A DNA stretch of 58,038 nt from a virus, in IMG/VR virus record IMGVR_UViG_3300035674_000001, positions 64,001-122,038 of that record. The stretch is one strand, 5' to 3'. Each line of letters begins with the position of its first letter. The stretch's first letter is position 1. The translations under genes and the position numbers were made by a program. Below the pieces are notes generated by a model. The model ran no database searches and was not told the DNA's origin. It saw only the letters and a list, made by a program, of their open reading frames with translations. This document shows, piece by piece, positions 52,401-58,038 of this stretch.

Positions 52401-55400
52401 TCGCTTGAGATTTATTTGTTCTTTCGCTTTTTGCAAGCTTTTGTATAATGCCACTTGTATGACGACTCTCAAAAGTATAAGCGTCTTCTTCTATCATTCT
52501 TAGATATTGATTGCCGCTTCCAGTAGAAAAATCAATACCTTTTTGTAATTTATTCTTTTCTTCTTTATTGGGTTTGATAAGCTCAATTGGAATTATTGCT
52601 TTAACGTCTTTTTCGGTAATGTTTTTATCATTAAGAGCTGATGTTGCTTTTGCATAAGTTTCCTTGTCACCAAAGTTAAGCTGCTGTGCATGGCGATTTT
52701 CATGTATTAACGCACTTATCGCATCTTGATAACCAGGATGAGTTTTACCCTGGTTAATTGCCGTCATCTTCTTGTCACTAAGCCATATTGTATTGCTAGG
52801 TGGCGAATACAAACCCCCAACGCCTTTGTATTCCTCTGGATTTCCTCCTTGCAGCTCTACATATTTAAGCCATTGCTGTTGTGTAATTAGTTTTGGTGTT
52901 TGATCTGGATCTATTTTTTCTCCTCTTGAAACTTTGTTAACTTCATTTGCAATAAATTCTTGTATTCTTATTGCTTCGGGACTAGCAATAATGAGATACT
53001 CTTCTTTGGCTTTTTCTTCTTTAACGTATTCTTGAGCATGAGTGCGAGTATTAACTTGATCAGTATTTATGTTTGCACTTACGCTTGCACTAGCTTGCTT
53101 ATTTCCACCAAACAAAGAGAAAACATTAGAGAAAAAACCTTTGATTATTTTGGCTATCTCTTGAACAAGATTTCCTATAAAACCACCTGGCAATGATCTG
53201 GATGCTTGGATTTCATTGGATGCATTGCTTTGCTTGATTTTGCTAGTTTTGAGTTTTTGAGCAATATCATCTCCCTCTTCATCTTCAAACACATAAGCAT
53301 CTTCTTCTATAGCTCGGTTGAATCGGTTTGTTTCACCTGCTGAGCCTTTGATGCGATGATTCAACTTAATTTGCTGAATAGCATTAGCATGGCGAAGTTC
53401 GATTGGACTAGCTTGCTTTATTTCTTCTGGCTCAGCCTTGCCTGAGTGATAATACTGGTCAAAGAATGCAGATGTTCTATCACCCAGCTTGTATTGCTGC
53501 GCATGGCGATGTTCATGAGCTAGTGTTTTAACCGCATTGGTGTAATGCTTGTTTGACTCGCCTTCTTGTAAGGCTTGGCGATACGTTTCTCCTAATATTA
53601 TGCTGTTGTGAACAGGATCGTATAACCCGCCTCGCTTATGAGTTACTGGAACATCTTTACCAGCTAGTTTTGTATATTCTTCTTGAGAGAGCAATTGAGG
53701 CAACTTACTTGTATCTAGCTGTTGTCCACTACGTTTTGCTACTTCTTCTGCAACAAATTGATGAGCATGAGATAATTTATCTTCTGGAGTCAACTCTTCT
53801 TGTGGCTCGGTGTCACCACCTACGGCTTGACTTATCGATTGAGAAGCAAAACTAGTCTGTATTTGCTCAATAAAAGCATTGACTGTGGATGCAATGTATT
53901 CAAATAAGTTGATACTGCTAACCTGAGTTGAATTAACCAACTTGTCTTTTACCGAATCTACGGTTTGCTGAAATCCCATTTGCAAGCTTTGCAGCATACT
54001 GGGGACTGACCAGGCAATATCAGGCAAGTCTTCTTCTCGAAAGACAAACTCAGATGCCTGGGTTTGGTTTTTTGGTGTCTCATCAGCGACACGTTCTTGA
54101 TATCTGTATCGCTCTTGTGCTATTATTTTTAGTTTTTTATCATCAGTTATTACTCGTTGAAGTTGTCGATTGGCATTAACCTCAGTGATTGTGTTTTCTG
54201 TTAAAGGCTCTCGAACAGGCTTGGGTATATCTCCTTCAGATTGTTCAACAACTTTTCTAGCTTGTTCTAGCTGAACTTGAACTTTCTGTTTTAGTGGTTC
54301 ATTTTTGCCGTAGCGCTCTAAATACTGACGTGTTTGAGAGTCAACATCTTTTGTTAGCTCTTCTTGTATGTTTTCATATTCTTGATCAATAAGATTAATT
54401 AGCTCTTCTAACTGAGCCAATTTAGCTCGACCAGGCTGAGATTTTTCTATTTGCTTTAATGCTGTCTTAAACTGTTCTCTATTTGCCTGAGCTTGTGACA
54501 CATAGTCTTTTTTGGTTCCAGTACTACCCTGAGGTAAGTAAGCTCCTTTGGCTGGTAATTCAATACCTAGAGGACGAACATCATTGTTAGGTGTATTGGT
54601 TTGTTTGACAACTTTCCTAACTGATTCTTTGGCTTGAGATTGAACAGTTTGTTTTGAATTAGACTCTTGCTCTTGCTGTAACTCTCTTACAATTTCTGCT
54701 GTACGTTCTTGATATGCCTGTCTTAGTTCTTCTTCTTTTTGTTCGTAAGCAGCACGAATCTGCTGAAATTCATTGACAACATCTTCGGTTGATTGATTAA
54801 TTTGAGCAATAATCGTATCAATAACTTGTCCAGCTTCTTGTATTTTTGCTTTAACTATTCCTGTTTGCTGTTTGTTTTCCTGGGTTTGTGCAGCAACTTT
54901 TTGCATATCTAAAGAAGGCTGCATAGACTTCTGTGATGTTGCTTGTTGCTTAATTACTTCTGTTTGTGCATTTACATGATTTTGATTGGCAGCAAACCCA
55001 GGCGATTTAAAATTTTCAAGATTGTTTAAAAACTCTTTGGGTTCTACTTTATGTAAGATGTATTCTTTTTGCTCCTCACTTAAGTACTTAGCTTGACCGT
55101 CTACAAATTCAGTTAACTTTTGCTGCAACTCATCATGCAGCACATAAGTTGGTAAAGTATGAAGTATGCCAGATTTAGTTGATTGATGAGTATCAGGAGT
55201 TTTGATTCCCCCTAAAACACGCATATAGTCTAGTTCACCCATTAGATTTAAGTTTCTAGACGGATCTTGCTCTGCGTTAGTAATTAAAGGTGTGCCAAAA
55301 GTAAACGACTTGACATTTATATTGCCTTGTCGTGCCATTTCAGCAAAGTCGCTAGCAACTCCACCACCTGCTGAATATCCTGTAGCAACATACTCAATCT

Positions 55401-57780
55401 CTTTATCCGGGTTAGCCAACTCGATTCGATAAACTTCTTTCAGTGCATCTACAGCATCTTGATTAAATCCTTTAAGTTGAATCCGCAACAATCTACCTAG
55501 ACCACTACCCATCCATTTTTTGATATCTGTTTTTCCAGATACAGCGGCATCGGTTTCTTTGTTTAAGACTGGAACTACTGCGTGTTCTGGAAAAATTTGC
55601 TGCATTATTTCAGCATGCCGATAAGAGCCTTTTCCTTGTTCTCCGCCAAATCCTGCAATTGGCAAAATAACCTTATTGGTATTGTCGCTAAGTTTTTTGC
55701 CTTCTAAATAAGACTCACCTTGCTCTGCATATTCTTGATTGACTTCTTCACGAGCTTGTACTGCTATCTTGGCAAAATTAGCTCGATAGCGCTTAATGCT
55801 AGCTTGTAGTAAATTGCCGTCATTTTGAGTTTCTTCTAAAAACCTTTGAATATCACCTATATATGCTTTAAAGTCTTCTTCGCCTTCTGTAATACCTAAC
55901 TTGCTACTTAGTCTTTCTAATCCCTTTGCTGTTCTAGTGCCAGAAACAGCACCTAGATTTCCTAAATCTAAACCTAACCCTGATTCAACTGCGTTAGACA
56001 CACCTTTGCCAAACTTTTCTGCAAATTGATAACTAACTTGACTTTTAAACCCTTCAACTGTGCGTAAAATGGGTTTTGCAACTAAGTTGCTAGCAAGATT
56101 AAACCCACTTTTAAATAACTTGAGTATTGGGTTTTCTTTGGGACTTATTGCATTAACAATTCGGTCTGTGGCGGTATTAATTGTATTGTGAAGACTTCCG
56201 ACTTCACGATTAACGCCAGTGGCGGCAGCAGAGCCTATAGACTGGCTACTAAGTTGATTAACAGGCTGAGCTGTAGTTTGACTGGCAACGTTTGTACCTG
56301 TAGCTGTAGATATCTCACCCTTATCTAGCTGCTTAGCTCGTGTTGATTCAATTGAGTTAAAGTACTCGTTATATTTACGTGTATTGGCAACAGCTAAATC
56401 AGCTTGATTTTTAACAAAGTTAGCCGCAGGTGTTGGTAGCCTGCTTGTAATAGATTGAACTTTCTGATCGTAAGATTCAAGTCTTGTATCAAGCGCTGTA
56501 TTTGCTTTTTGGACTACGTTACGGGTATCTTCTGTTTTGGTTATAGGTCTACCGTATTTGTCGTACTGAGATGCTGATACAGCCTTGCTGACGTTCTCTT
56601 GTGCCTGCCTCTTGCCGCCTAAAGCTTGCTCTACTGGAATAGAGCTTTGTCCTGATTGATCTCCACCAAAGCTTTCTAAGAAGTTAGCCGTTTTTCTTAG
56701 TCCAGCAGTTTGTCTAGTTGCAGATTCATTGGCTCGTTCAGCAAGAACTGTAGGAACTTTTAATCCAGGAAATCGCACTAAAGCATCAACGGCTGTTGTG
56801 TATTTGTTCAGCTTGCTGTTGATGCTTTTACCAATTCCCGGTAATACTTGTGTTGATACAGCGGTAAGTAGCTGATAACCAATTGCGCTAGAGAAGCCAC
56901 TGGCTATATCGCCAAAAACACCACCTACCACACTTCCGACAGCACGTACAGGCGACAAAGGCGATGGTGGAGTAGGTTTACCACCAGGAAACTTAATGAT
57001 TTTGCCTAGTTGTTTGCTAAGCTCTCCTTTTTCGCTAAGAATAGCGTTAACAATGTCTCGAACACCATCATTGATAGTGTTGATTACTTTAGGTGCATCT
57101 GTAATAGTGATGCCAGCTTTAAATCCTTGGCTTGCTGAAACACCTCCTCTTGCTTCTATGCCTGGAAATATTTCTTTAGCAATTTTTGCTTTAGGATTTC
57201 GGCTTAGCTGAGCCATGTATCTTGTATCATCTTCTCTTCCCCTAAGTTCTGCTTTAGGAAAATTAGATACTGGCTCTATTTGTATGCTGATTTTGCGAGG
57301 CTTGGTTAACTTCTTGATTTCCTTTTCAGCATCTTCTGTGTCTACTTCAGCCTCGACTTGGACTTTTGGTTTTTGTTTTTTTTTGCTAAGTCGCTGATCT
57401 ACTCTATCGGCTATTTTGTCTACTAACTTATCAAGTTCTGATTCGCTGACATCAACTTTAATTTGTGTTTCAGGTTTTATCTGAGCCGCTTTAGCCTTAA
57501 TTTCGTTAAGACTATCTTTGCTGATAGCAAGATTTAACTTGAAGTTTTCACTATTAAGTTGAGTTTTAAGCTGTTCAATAATATTTGCAGTATCGGTGTC
57601 TAAACTAATACTGATAGGCTCTGCGCCAATTTCTTGTAATCTTTCTCTTAGTTGATCTGCTATTTCATCAGAGTTTGTCTCGATTGGCAGATCAACATCA
57701 GGAATATTTTTACCTAAGTCTTTTAGGTCTTTTTTAAGCTGACGTGAGTCTAGCCTAGCAACAAAAATAATATCAGCCAT
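40477..57780 (-). CDS. Giant tail tape measure protein with duplicated enzyme-like domains
   Basis: Protein of 5767 residues. Order: N-terminal region (1-700); lipase-like domain 1, about 715-900 (GYSAGGG, S803); HExxH 1 (HEHRH, H1422-E1423-H1426); HExxH 2 (HENRH, H1693-H1697); kinase-like domain 1 about 1925-2170 (GSG loop from 1944, D2054, N2059, D2072); lipase-like domain 2 about 2510-2690 (S2597 in SHSGGG, then GDPIV, then STHS); four repeats of 85-102 residues; kinase-like domain 2 about 3110-3280 (HGD, D3234, N3239, D3252-FG); tape measure N-terminal domain (about 3790-3970); hydrophobic segments about 3990-4065 and 4130-4190; a coiled coil to about 5640, with 88-residue repeats; and the C-terminal tape-measure motif GGLVQPGQPYIVGE...EIFVP. 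Tape measure length sets tail length in phages; the enzyme-like insertions are unusual. Translated from ATG 57780 with GGGGGA 9 bases upstream. Confidence 0.9.
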   Translation of the reverse strand: MADIIFVARLDSRQLKKDLKDLGKNIPDVDLPIETNSDEIADQLRERLQEIGAEPISISLDTDTANIIEQLKTQLNSENFKLNLAISKDSLNEIKAKAAQIKPETQIKVDVSESELDKLVDKIADRVDQRLSKKKQKPKVQVEAEVDTEDAEKEIKKLTKPRKISIQIEPVSNFPKAELRGREDDTRYMAQLSRNPKAKIAKEIFPGIEARGGVSASQGFKAGITITDAPKVINTINDGVRDIVNAILSEKGELSKQLGKIIKFPGGKPTPPSPLSPVRAVGSVVGGVFGDIASGFSSAIGYQLLTAVSTQVLPGIGKSINSKLNKYTTAVDALVRFPGLKVPTVLAERANESATRQTAGLRKTANFLESFGGDQSGQSSIPVEQALGGKRQAQENVSKAVSASQYDKYGRPITKTEDTRNVVQKANTALDTRLESYDQKVQSITSRLPTPAANFVKNQADLAVANTRKYNEYFNSIESTRAKQLDKGEISTATGTNVASQTTAQPVNQLSSQSIGSAAATGVNREVGSLHNTINTATDRIVNAISPKENPILKLFKSGFNLASNLVAKPILRTVEGFKSQVSYQFAEKFGKGVSNAVESGLGLDLGNLGAVSGTRTAKGLERLSSKLGITEGEEDFKAYIGDIQRFLEETQNDGNLLQASIKRYRANFAKIAVQAREEVNQEYAEQGESYLEGKKLSDNTNKVILPIAGFGGEQGKGSYRHAEIMQQIFPEHAVVPVLNKETDAAVSGKTDIKKWMGSGLGRLLRIQLKGFNQDAVDALKEVYRIELANPDKEIEYVATGYSAGGGVASDFAEMARQGNINVKSFTFGTPLITNAEQDPSRNLNLMGELDYMRVLGGIKTPDTHQSTKSGILHTLPTYVLHDELQQKLTEFVDGQAKYLSEEQKEYILHKVEPKEFLNNLENFKSPGFAANQNHVNAQTEVIKQQATSQKSMQPSLDMQKVAAQTQENKQQTGIVKAKIQEAGQVIDTIIAQINQSTEDVVNEFQQIRAAYEQKEEELRQAYQERTAEIVRELQQEQESNSKQTVQSQAKESVRKVVKQTNTPNNDVRPLGIELPAKGAYLPQGSTGTKKDYVSQAQANREQFKTALKQIEKSQPGRAKLAQLEELINLIDQEYENIQEELTKDVDSQTRQYLERYGKNEPLKQKVQVQLEQARKVVEQSEGDIPKPVREPLTENTITEVNANRQLQRVITDDKKLKIIAQERYRYQERVADETPKNQTQASEFVFREEDLPDIAWSVPSMLQSLQMGFQQTVDSVKDKLVNSTQVSSINLFEYIASTVNAFIEQIQTSFASQSISQAVGGDTEPQEELTPEDKLSHAHQFVAEEVAKRSGQQLDTSKLPQLLSQEEYTKLAGKDVPVTHKRGGLYDPVHNSIILGETYRQALQEGESNKHYTNAVKTLAHEHRHAQQYKLGDRTSAFFDQYYHSGKAEPEEIKQASPIELRHANAIQQIKLNHRIKGSAGETNRFNRAIEEDAYVFEDEEGDDIAQKLKTSKIKQSNASNEIQASRSLPGGFIGNLVQEIAKIIKGFFSNVFSLFGGNKQASASVSANINTDQVNTRTHAQEYVKEEKAKEEYLIIASPEAIRIQEFIANEVNKVSRGEKIDPDQTPKLITQQQWLKYVELQGGNPEEYKGVGGLYSPPSNTIWLSDKKMTAINQGKTHPGYQDAISALIHENRHAQQLNFGDKETYAKATSALNDKNITEKDVKAIIPIELIKPNKEEKNKLQKGIDFSTGSGNQYLRMIEEDAYTFESRHTSGIIQKLAKSERTNKSQAKNASQLTQNLPSALKGLPGNVFGAIIQEMDDSVSSLFKTVKTQLKASFKLAFSDPSKFKTKADSYSSELKSELDDSIDHILDEIAKGVSPKKIVETALKSAFSAGGGHEKEAEPQDDETIKKNAIQLINTQLEFVGKTEFALDPSDTRILGSGVHSTVLGSSANDPRKLAYKTNPNPDETAAMIRLQEAGIKSIPAVHYADEKVLVSEQIKGKDLQSVIQELVKETDPQKKAANVETLNTIVKNLGIAVKDFHEKGFIHTDMQNQNILVQEDLTPKFIDLEYARIAEKPEYQQLEQSNVLHRIEDVIKVFDKSGDTSYLKDTKQAFMTAYGDKAVDKPRNPVKDVVDTINEFRIQKPNNPLLQDRAKEKLVTSSKVLGQITSPELIEGITGFTRYLSSKLIEFFNQVKKFFADRLKAITQPIEQKLKEEYYPDVVWKDMQQKKAAKKEKKETKAKEAIKQAVAPVVGVAQKIQKHPYTESFVKGQEHAKDLTALGALNPSEQLIEQAVVKPVQNFAKQQSLNVAKSLISEDKAQEAVEALSPLTAYLDEFFIEVDKGSSSVEYLFNLLEKIGGVTGNPIDLVSKLPGILKDVEVLKGKQKEFIKAQEDSGNQYNDIFHYIQTSYIEKHKQEIEERVSKLPPEKQEEARTKLYEGMYYHGLGEVVGEVPTIRDVVAQGARQVKTQNIQNAVEQVKKDFAKSNTDNTTNEQHDDAHTKVYAVSGFADLQGKYSHDIAEYLKVATKNDPQVSIKAFENPYSDDDNYSKKLIGNVLGNVNPDSLNLFREIYETHQKNPKQRQVVISHSGGGYNAQDVAEMAAVANIPVEVMGIGTPNLNIVRRLNEQRYKAVSLEGDPIVNTNLEVGKLMGYGGSQDKIFKGSTHSIEEFLGRKDSHEAILELIYNEKRSQDKDRLKPKLYRSISNIRSLQQSTLDAAKESLPTVKNNSPEGIAYKKEMVAYLDAGIKDITKEASQLPEDVKSRLLKDLEEINSIRNQLFSNLQELKLEDIKTQSDETMLGVNEALKSIEDKKNSPEAIEYRKQMLDFIDQALHYMATEISELSENIPSKIVEDLNVIKEKRNQLAANVEQINQIEKTPVTKTANQLNPEDSAQVNTAIANAFEYAVDGLSFAGDSSPEAIQYKKEVIDYLDQTTEYILQLSENLPSEILKDLSNIETKRKEIAASLEASERNIDLTTKLDEQKNQLSIKEVETQSKDTIRNALESANEALALNEDNSPEVVQFKKEIIDYLNSTVEYVTSQFSDLPDELKAEISKDIEKIQAARELLVANVENIDLQSNKLPKPAHSVPDNKPAHSKHQHAITAINKELESNPELQLHPETTKLLGKGSEGAVYGTTADDKRKLAYKFVQQNESSALQGLQDKKLGFIPQVVAVKNNLLVHEQVIGKTLADLSDSLNTKDLSSIITKNAAMLRQVHDAGYTHGDFHSGNIMLDEQSQSKIIDFGKSKKISSNKDDAEEELFEDYINGLSGQKISFGRRLSDKKIEELFDQGYNNPQEVLQKATESQVPVINQVENLPQAAKSVPVEPYGEILKARLKSFGKRSLEFVNRIGIETGKANNNLSSYFNEKVEQAKGFAIQIRNKTGKLAQPAIPTMQAIALDFGEKIGQFNKKLNQPRKPILESIQDRLQVEVDKLVNQTEKFLFPDNTPSYKELFPSVTERFGKFLGRQTQATGEGIANTIPERAEASGMAAQSGLISRIPIVGKVASKAYQSATKFVADNSRLIASSYDQDVRAGVNLGRVSQQDKLPGKVYKAVERVSPALAEVGIAGVGGVAALKTPMQNLAEDVIRLRGKLDFGKALGKFQSDWITSFKKVSASIQVGKQLEEIQKPGLSNLGALASRLTLGLPRVIGRVASKIDVNTRISQLPSIAKEAVQFTDAGDKVGGTLDDIGFKAKAVSTAFKVGFNGIHKPLELLEETGNKVFDGLGTNLRQFTQGFLSFQAIRVATDFIKNAGVEAIKAYAQFDKLKTVLNFAQGGVVAGDKAVEFVRGESKEKKIPLLSSIEGYSQLSASTKGSNVAGAATNELFQSITDVSTVMSWSADQQNRVLNVLGDMASQGKVSTDKLKYELGIQLPGTMQIAARSMGMSVGELNQSLEAGLIDVERFFPAFSRQLKTEFGGSVKDASNNVLSSMYNIQNSTQELQISFGKILAPVAQRVLNTTASGIDLVNEGLRTSGGTLTALATSSAIVAIRTGLSMFTASIGSVSLLNIAIMGLSATMGFIARIALPFLAQFIAINAVMSTFSSIYGGITDKGGDMAKFADETSQRLKKIADAANKTNKELDNIANKEYTPPPANIFDEVGRSLGGFAGERKADTGAVLKSGGMLAASAGSVAGYAAFQMAGGVAAGMPAVMAALPMAIAAAVGGAIAAPVGYAVNRAVMTVRTGGSDTGYYGWSEKARDERRVAAGEAGENIDKLIGQSQQYIGLSAERDPKTGKRKLAARGDLAAVQEIDRQISQQSAVLSGIPDTDPKGRQEGEAKLKALNEQRKEKATELTEFQSQLSGTITQLKEQVANEQDPQVKQMLQARLDSAQKWKDMLDRVAAPNTDPLVKFANAINMIAASLEEAERKGRAYITTRNLAAKQAELKDFGTDQFANQKAATQTAKNQVEGLKQELEARDKSQNDLKVQLQNPEFKEILKARGIDENASIGDLRTKVKEEELKPDSQKNSKYRAILDATIQYREEEAKTGEKRLQLTEAELQVRQAEESEELARIDERSKSRQTKAESHTAIQSEEITKSVGKGKLREGAASNARADNELQASLEQVSDMEQQLSDLRDSRDKLSAKEFIQRERDLSKQLIESRTRVAEKSNEIEKNRLDNQLNDIKGYYSDVKTISEGQVASGAITAEEGARKSLDITDKQTKQQLDAITAERKRIGKNNPELTRKLDVKEAEVYKQQQDSIKNYASERSNQINTSYESQKAQDERTLADGKVSFDRFNQDRLASALKNANDLDKVLSEQRKRTPAKNQLALDEITKQEAENHKKRLDAYRQYYDELNQLTQSKYQALIGTEENRFALGEVNSDEFFNKRLELSNQSLDEQEDALEQKRQSPLGQDPREKIKLDNEQNEIDKKRLDNLRQYYEERQNLVKSQSDAELSELEAMNAEGAVVGDDYLQERLDKQQAFNDQELAILNERRNSNLGRDPRELAKIEAEEAAIRKRGLDNLRSYYEERQNLIKSQSDAELAQLEVSRGEGGIVDEDYLQERLAMQDASSQQQLAVLQERQSSNLGLDPKELVKILTEEAAIRKQALDNLRSYYEERQNLIKSRSDAEIAELEAAHAEGGTFDEDYLNARLAKQRDVNAQELAILQERKQSSLGLDPRELDKIQTEEANIRKRGIDNLRAYYDERDNLEKQRVEASQASLRSQLESGATTAQNYYDQQYQITLEGIKKQRDVLGQRKTDLGSNPEELRKIEQQEAELNERQSKAAKEHYDNLNNLLEQHLNEANNTAKLAETQRVLDAETIFNQDRTVPKQIALEGERLQAQSERIQVELSSEQARNEAMKKVRFSNPLDEQKRVLDVQSSDQRILDLTKQRIDSQVALEDNHRDAVKRSLDEVLDTRKLNAEAAIALAEQESKAQDLLIASYDRQAKLAKANQDLGESRSALGEFRGQSQVDKYNRALELRRKLDNKDLSGEARSEIEKQLGTMGFSGASSELEIIQKRQDAENKLAKLQEEAKLKQLELSRQQAELDNLRNIQLARQAVKQAELNELQASNNIVSAQKQLNDALTAKVKDPVAIAAAQQGVKIAQMQADASSRQVADKKEELATTMQLADKQRSILANQAELTKEQLAKADADRKSAQALERAEAATSNMTSNTSTLAFSQMQKRFKGGLVQPGQPYIVGEDPSTGKILPSSEIFVPQTAGRILTARETREILLPQVYKSEILSPFATKEVSASTPENNNQPVVKALADIKNLIANRKPSMDANFTLVNEVDPTSKVLELQRKMMFNFGV
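42301..43380 (-). repeat. Exact 264-bp tandem repeats in the tape measure coding sequence
   Basis: The phrase encoding YYEERQNL recurs at 42301, 42565, 42829, 43093 and about 43357, each exactly 264 bp apart (88 codons), in the coiled-coil region (residues about 4800-5160). Such repeats are a hallmark of tail length variation by unequal recombination. Confidence 0.88.
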
Positions 57781-57831
57781 TTTATTATCCCCCTAGCCTT
57801 TCTAGGCTATCGAGTTAAATGGCTGATATTA
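57768..57831 (-). promoter_or_regulatory. Stem-loop burying the tape measure start codon
   Basis: TAATATCAGCCATTT (57768-57782) is the exact reverse complement of AAATGGCTGATATTA (57817-57831). In the reverse-strand mRNA the ATG (57780-57778) lies inside this 15-bp stem. The loop carries an inner TAGCCT/AGGCTA hairpin (57794-57809) and the GGGGGA ribosome-binding site. It probably limits translation, or marks a DNA-binding site. Confidence 0.75.
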
Positions 57832-57858
57832 AAATCTATTCGCAGGAATTATGTTTTA

Positions 57859-58038
57859 CTATTCTTGTGCTGCACGTCGCTGCAATTCTCTTAAGTTTAG
57901 TTGCTCAGTCGATTCTAATGAAATAGAATCGACTTGATTAGCATCTGGTTGACTAGCTAGCTGTTGATTTTCTCCTTCTCTGCCTGTTACTCTTTCTGTT
58001 GTTTCGCTTGCGTCTTTGCCTCTGGCTTCTTGAAAGCT
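57859..58038 (-). CDS. C-terminal end of a structural gene upstream of the tape measure gene, cut by window edge
   Basis: Reverse-strand frame open from the right edge to a TAG at 57859-57861; the last 59 residues end ELQRRAAQE. Polar, Gln/Glu/Arg-rich and probably helical. Genes directly upstream of tape measure genes usually encode tail assembly chaperones or tail tube proteins, so that is the best positional guess; sequence alone does not identify it. The 78-bp gap to the tape measure ATG holds the stem-loop. Confidence 0.6.
   Translation of the reverse strand, partial: SFQEARGKDASETTERVTGREGENQQLASQPDANQVDSISLESTEQLNLRELQRRAAQE

Overview
This window most likely comes from a large bacteriophage, prophage or phage-plasmid of a cyanobacterium. 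Three things point to cyanobacteria: a DUF1257 (Ycf35-like) - DUF2997-like - Ycf46-type AAA ATPase cluster, a CRISPR repeat of the GTTTCAATCCC cyanobacterial type, and moderate G+C. Phage character rests on a 5767-residue tail tape measure protein at the right end, many small genes without recognisable homology, and a DnaG primase plus ParB-like protein in a long leftward block of forward genes. No tRNA, rRNA, terminase, portal or integrase is visible.

Layout. 1-21.8 kb: forward strand, many short transcription units, each usually with its own TTGACTTT-type promoter and an intrinsic terminator (RadC-like JAMM protein, response regulator, Ycf35/Ycf46 cluster, CoiA-like zinc-finger protein, J-domain-like protein, PD-(D/E)XK-like protein, sensor histidine kinase, pentapeptide repeat protein). 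21.8-26 kb: reverse-strand block of unknown genes. 26.0-26.7 kb: non-coding region with a 33-bp perfect inverted repeat. 26.7-40.5 kb: mainly forward (a double alpha-CTD/ribbon-helix-helix protein, a P-loop kinase, a cas-less CRISPR array, a large disordered protein, ParB-like protein, DnaG), with reverse-strand SNase and other genes between. 40.5-57.8 kb: the single giant reverse-strand tape measure gene, followed by the end of the next structural gene.

Regulation. About 20 promoters share an extended -35 element, CTTGACTTT(T/C), with a weak -10 about 16-17 bp downstream, and the start codon usually 27-47 bp after the -10. This looks like one co-regulated promoter class. Two inverted copies (9174-9334 and 38531-38680) of a 150-161 bp element carry CTTTCC/GGAAAG boxes repeated every 11 bp around a dyad. 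They may be operators, centromere-like sites or origins.

Most striking points: the tape measure protein carries two lipase-like, two HExxH and two kinase-like domains. Its start codon lies in a 15-bp stem. A regulator joins two RNA-polymerase alpha-CTD-like domains to a ribbon-helix-helix domain. Several clearly coding frames lack any ATG/GTG/TTG start at the expected place.
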